A stretch of DNA of 7,760 nt, taken from DAOUBP01 sp034432655. Lineage in GTDB: Bacteria; Chloroflexota; Anaerolineae; CG2-30-64-16. This document shows positions 6,820 to 7,760 of the stretch, in pieces. Under the pieces are notes generated by a model that worked only from the letters and a program-made list of their open reading frames with translations, was not told the DNA's origin and ran no database searches. A program made the position numbers and the translations under genes. The number at the start of each line of letters is the position of its first letter. Position 1 is the stretch's first letter. Location: positions 1 through 7,760 of the forward strand of contig DAOUBP010000029.1 of assembly GCA_034432655.1 (NCBI GenBank), in the 5' to 3' direction.

Positions 6820-7083
6820 ATGAGAGTAACTTACGATGCCGAGGTCGACGCGCTTTATATTCGTTTCCTGGAAACTACGGTCACAACCAAGCATCTGGCT
6901 GAGGGCATTGCCGCTGACTACGATGGCGAGGGGCACCTGGCGGGGATCGAAATTCTGGATGCGCTGAAACGCTTTGGCCGGACAGATGTGATGCGTCAGG
7001 TGATCTTGGAGGATGTGGCCCTCGTGGGAGCACATCACGACAGATCGTCAACGCCACAGGTTGCGCCCCGCGCCGCTGGCTGA
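6820..7083 (+). CDS. DUF2283 family protein, putative antitoxin partner, 87 aa
   Basis: The protein begins MRVTYDAEVDALYIRFL and continues VTTKHLAEGIAADYDGEGHLAGIEILDA, the diagnostic signature of DUF2283 (short proteins starting with an MKxxYDxEADALYI motif). GAGGAA lies 7-8 bases before ATG 6820, a good ribosome site. Members are commonly encoded next to DUF4258 or other small toxin-like genes and are treated as predicted antitoxins; that role is inferred from the pairing. The family part ends near residue 71 (VILEDVALVGA). The last 16 residues (HHDRSSTPQVAPRAAG) look unrelated and run out of frame through the start of the relic of a kinase/TPR tail, so the native stop may have been lost. 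The gene shares the lower GC of the preceding one. Confidence 0.85.
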   Translation: MRVTYDAEVDALYIRFLETTVTTKHLAEGIAADYDGEGHLAGIEILDALKRFGRTDVMRQVILEDVALVGAHHDRSSTPQVAPRAAG

Positions 7084-7171
7084 AGTGGCGGCGTTGGGCC
7101 AGGCTGGCGAGGCCTTCTCGCTGGTTGAGGCCGCACACCTGGCCCTGCGCAAGGATGCAACCGATGATTGA
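7061..7171 (+). pseudogene. Relic of a second kinase/STAND-TPR C-terminus
   Basis: In the frame ending at TGA 7169-7171 the DNA reads LRPAPLAEVAALGQAGEAFS, then LVEAAHLALRKDATDD and stop. The part GQAGEAFSLVEAAHL matches the end of the intact protein, WQRGEALSLLEAAHL. At DNA level 7106-7142 and 6450-6486 are 33/37 identical, with the last 16 bases (7127-7142 and 6471-6486) identical. No start codon, domain or longer homology is visible upstream in this frame, so it is only the tail of a lost or displaced paralogue. The left limit is approximate. Its stop overlaps the ATG at 7164 of the FHA gene, the tight coupling expected if a full gene of this type once preceded the FHA gene. Confidence 0.6.
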
Positions 7172-7760
7172 CACAGACCTGGCCACGGTTCGGCTGGCAG
7201 CCCTGGCGCCTGCCGTCTCGCCGCCGGAGCTGGTCCTGACAGGCGACCGCTACGAGCTGGGCCGTTCGGCCCTGCGCAACGTCGTCGTGCGGCTGGAGAC
7301 CGTTTCCCGGCTGCACGCGGCCGTGGAGCGCCGCGCGGACGGCTACTGGCTGGCCGACCTGGGCAGCGCCAACGGCACCTTCGTCAACGGCGAGCGCCTG
7401 GCCGGCTCACGCCGCCTGGCCGACGGCGACCTGATCGGCCTGGGCGGGCCGGAGCCGCTGCTGCGCTTCCTGGAAGAGGCGCTCACCGTGCAGCGCGGCG
7501 AACCCGTACAGCCCGGCCCCCGCCCCCGCGTGCAGTTCGACCCGGCCGGGCTCAGCTTCACCGCAGATGGCCGGCCGCTGTCCCTGCCGCCCACCCAACT
7601 GCGCCTGCTCCATCACCTGGTGAGCCATGCCGGCCAGGTGTGCAGCCGGGAAAGCTGCGCCCAGGCCGTCTGGGGCCGACCCTACGACCCGGCGCTGGAC
7701 CGCGACGCGCTGGACAAGATCGTCTCCAAGCTGCGCGGCCGCCTGGCCGCGGCCGATCCG
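7164..7760 (+). CDS. FHA domain - winged-helix (Trans_reg_C type) transcriptional regulator, C-terminus outside window
   Basis: 199 codons are visible. The FHA domain, residues about 22-105, has every phosphothreonine-binding landmark: Gly33-Arg34, Ser48-Arg49-x-His51, and Asn70-Gly71-Thr72 with Asn75-Gly76 (GSANGTFVNGE). After a proline-rich linker (about 112-122) a winged-helix domain of the OmpR/PhoB Trans_reg_C type begins, with the entry LSFTADGRPLSLPPTQLRLL (130-149), SRESCAQAVWG (161-171) and recognition helix ALDKIVSKLRGRL (182-194). The window ends before the wing. FHA plus winged helix recalls EmbR of mycobacteria, a target of the kinase PknH, though EmbR has the domains in opposite order and a BTAD domain between. 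ATG 7164 is preferred because AAGG (7151-7154) lies 9 bases upstream; an in-frame ATG at 7155 is too close to it. The likely role is to read phosphothreonine made by the upstream kinase and switch transcription; this is inferred from domains and linkage. Confidence 0.9.
   Translation, partial: MIDTDLATVRLAALAPAVSPPELVLTGDRYELGRSALRNVVVRLETVSRLHAAVERRADGYWLADLGSANGTFVNGERLAGSRRLADGDLIGLGGPEPLLRFLEEALTVQRGEPVQPGPRPRVQFDPAGLSFTADGRPLSLPPTQLRLLHHLVSHAGQVCSRESCAQAVWGRPYDPALDRDALDKIVSKLRGRLAAADP

Overview
The window is GC-rich DNA, roughly 65-75% GC by eye in the genes, from what looks like a free-living bacterium of the Chloroflexota (Anaerolineae/Caldilineae-like). That assignment is an inference. 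It rests on a Ser/Thr kinase-STAND-TPR giant regulator, SBBP-repeat secreted proteins, DUF4258/DUF2283 pairs and short palindromic intergenic elements occurring together. No rRNA, tRNA, CRISPR array or insertion sequence is visible.

Left part (1-2891, minus strand): two genes for exported proteins point leftwards. The first transcribed (2891 to 2205) encodes a 228-residue secreted protein of unrecognised family with a clear signal peptide. About 105 bases further on begins a large SBBP-repeat protein (2099 to beyond position 1). It has an N-terminal membrane/signal segment, a DUF7948-like domain and six complete plus one partial repeats of about 65 residues. Its 3' end lies outside the window.

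Middle (2892-3211): a 320-base intergenic region separates divergent transcription units and is unusually structured. It has an extended -10 promoter for the leftward genes. Upstream of it are two exact 12-base direct repeats 21 bases apart, and GACCGTT occurs four times in one orientation in the region. It also holds a small hairpin and a long near-perfect palindrome (3119-3166).

Right part (3212-7760, plus strand): a tightly packed unit reads rightwards. It encodes a three-helix membrane protein, then a 988-residue protein kinase-STAND ATPase-TPR fusion, a DUF4258 protein, a DUF2283 protein, and an FHA-winged-helix regulator cut by the window edge. The DUF4258/DUF2283 pair resembles a toxin-antitoxin module and has markedly lower GC (about 55% by hand count of 6541-7020). 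Immediately after it lies a short in-frame relic of the C-terminus of a second kinase/STAND-TPR-type protein, 33/37 identical in DNA to the end of the intact one. The small pair therefore looks like a cassette sitting between two copies of that tail.

The most coherent reading (inference) is a phospho-signalling locus. The kinase-STAND-TPR protein senses and phosphorylates, and the FHA domain of the downstream winged-helix protein reads phosphothreonine and controls transcription. The direct repeats upstream of the divergent secreted-protein promoter are possible targets of such a regulator.
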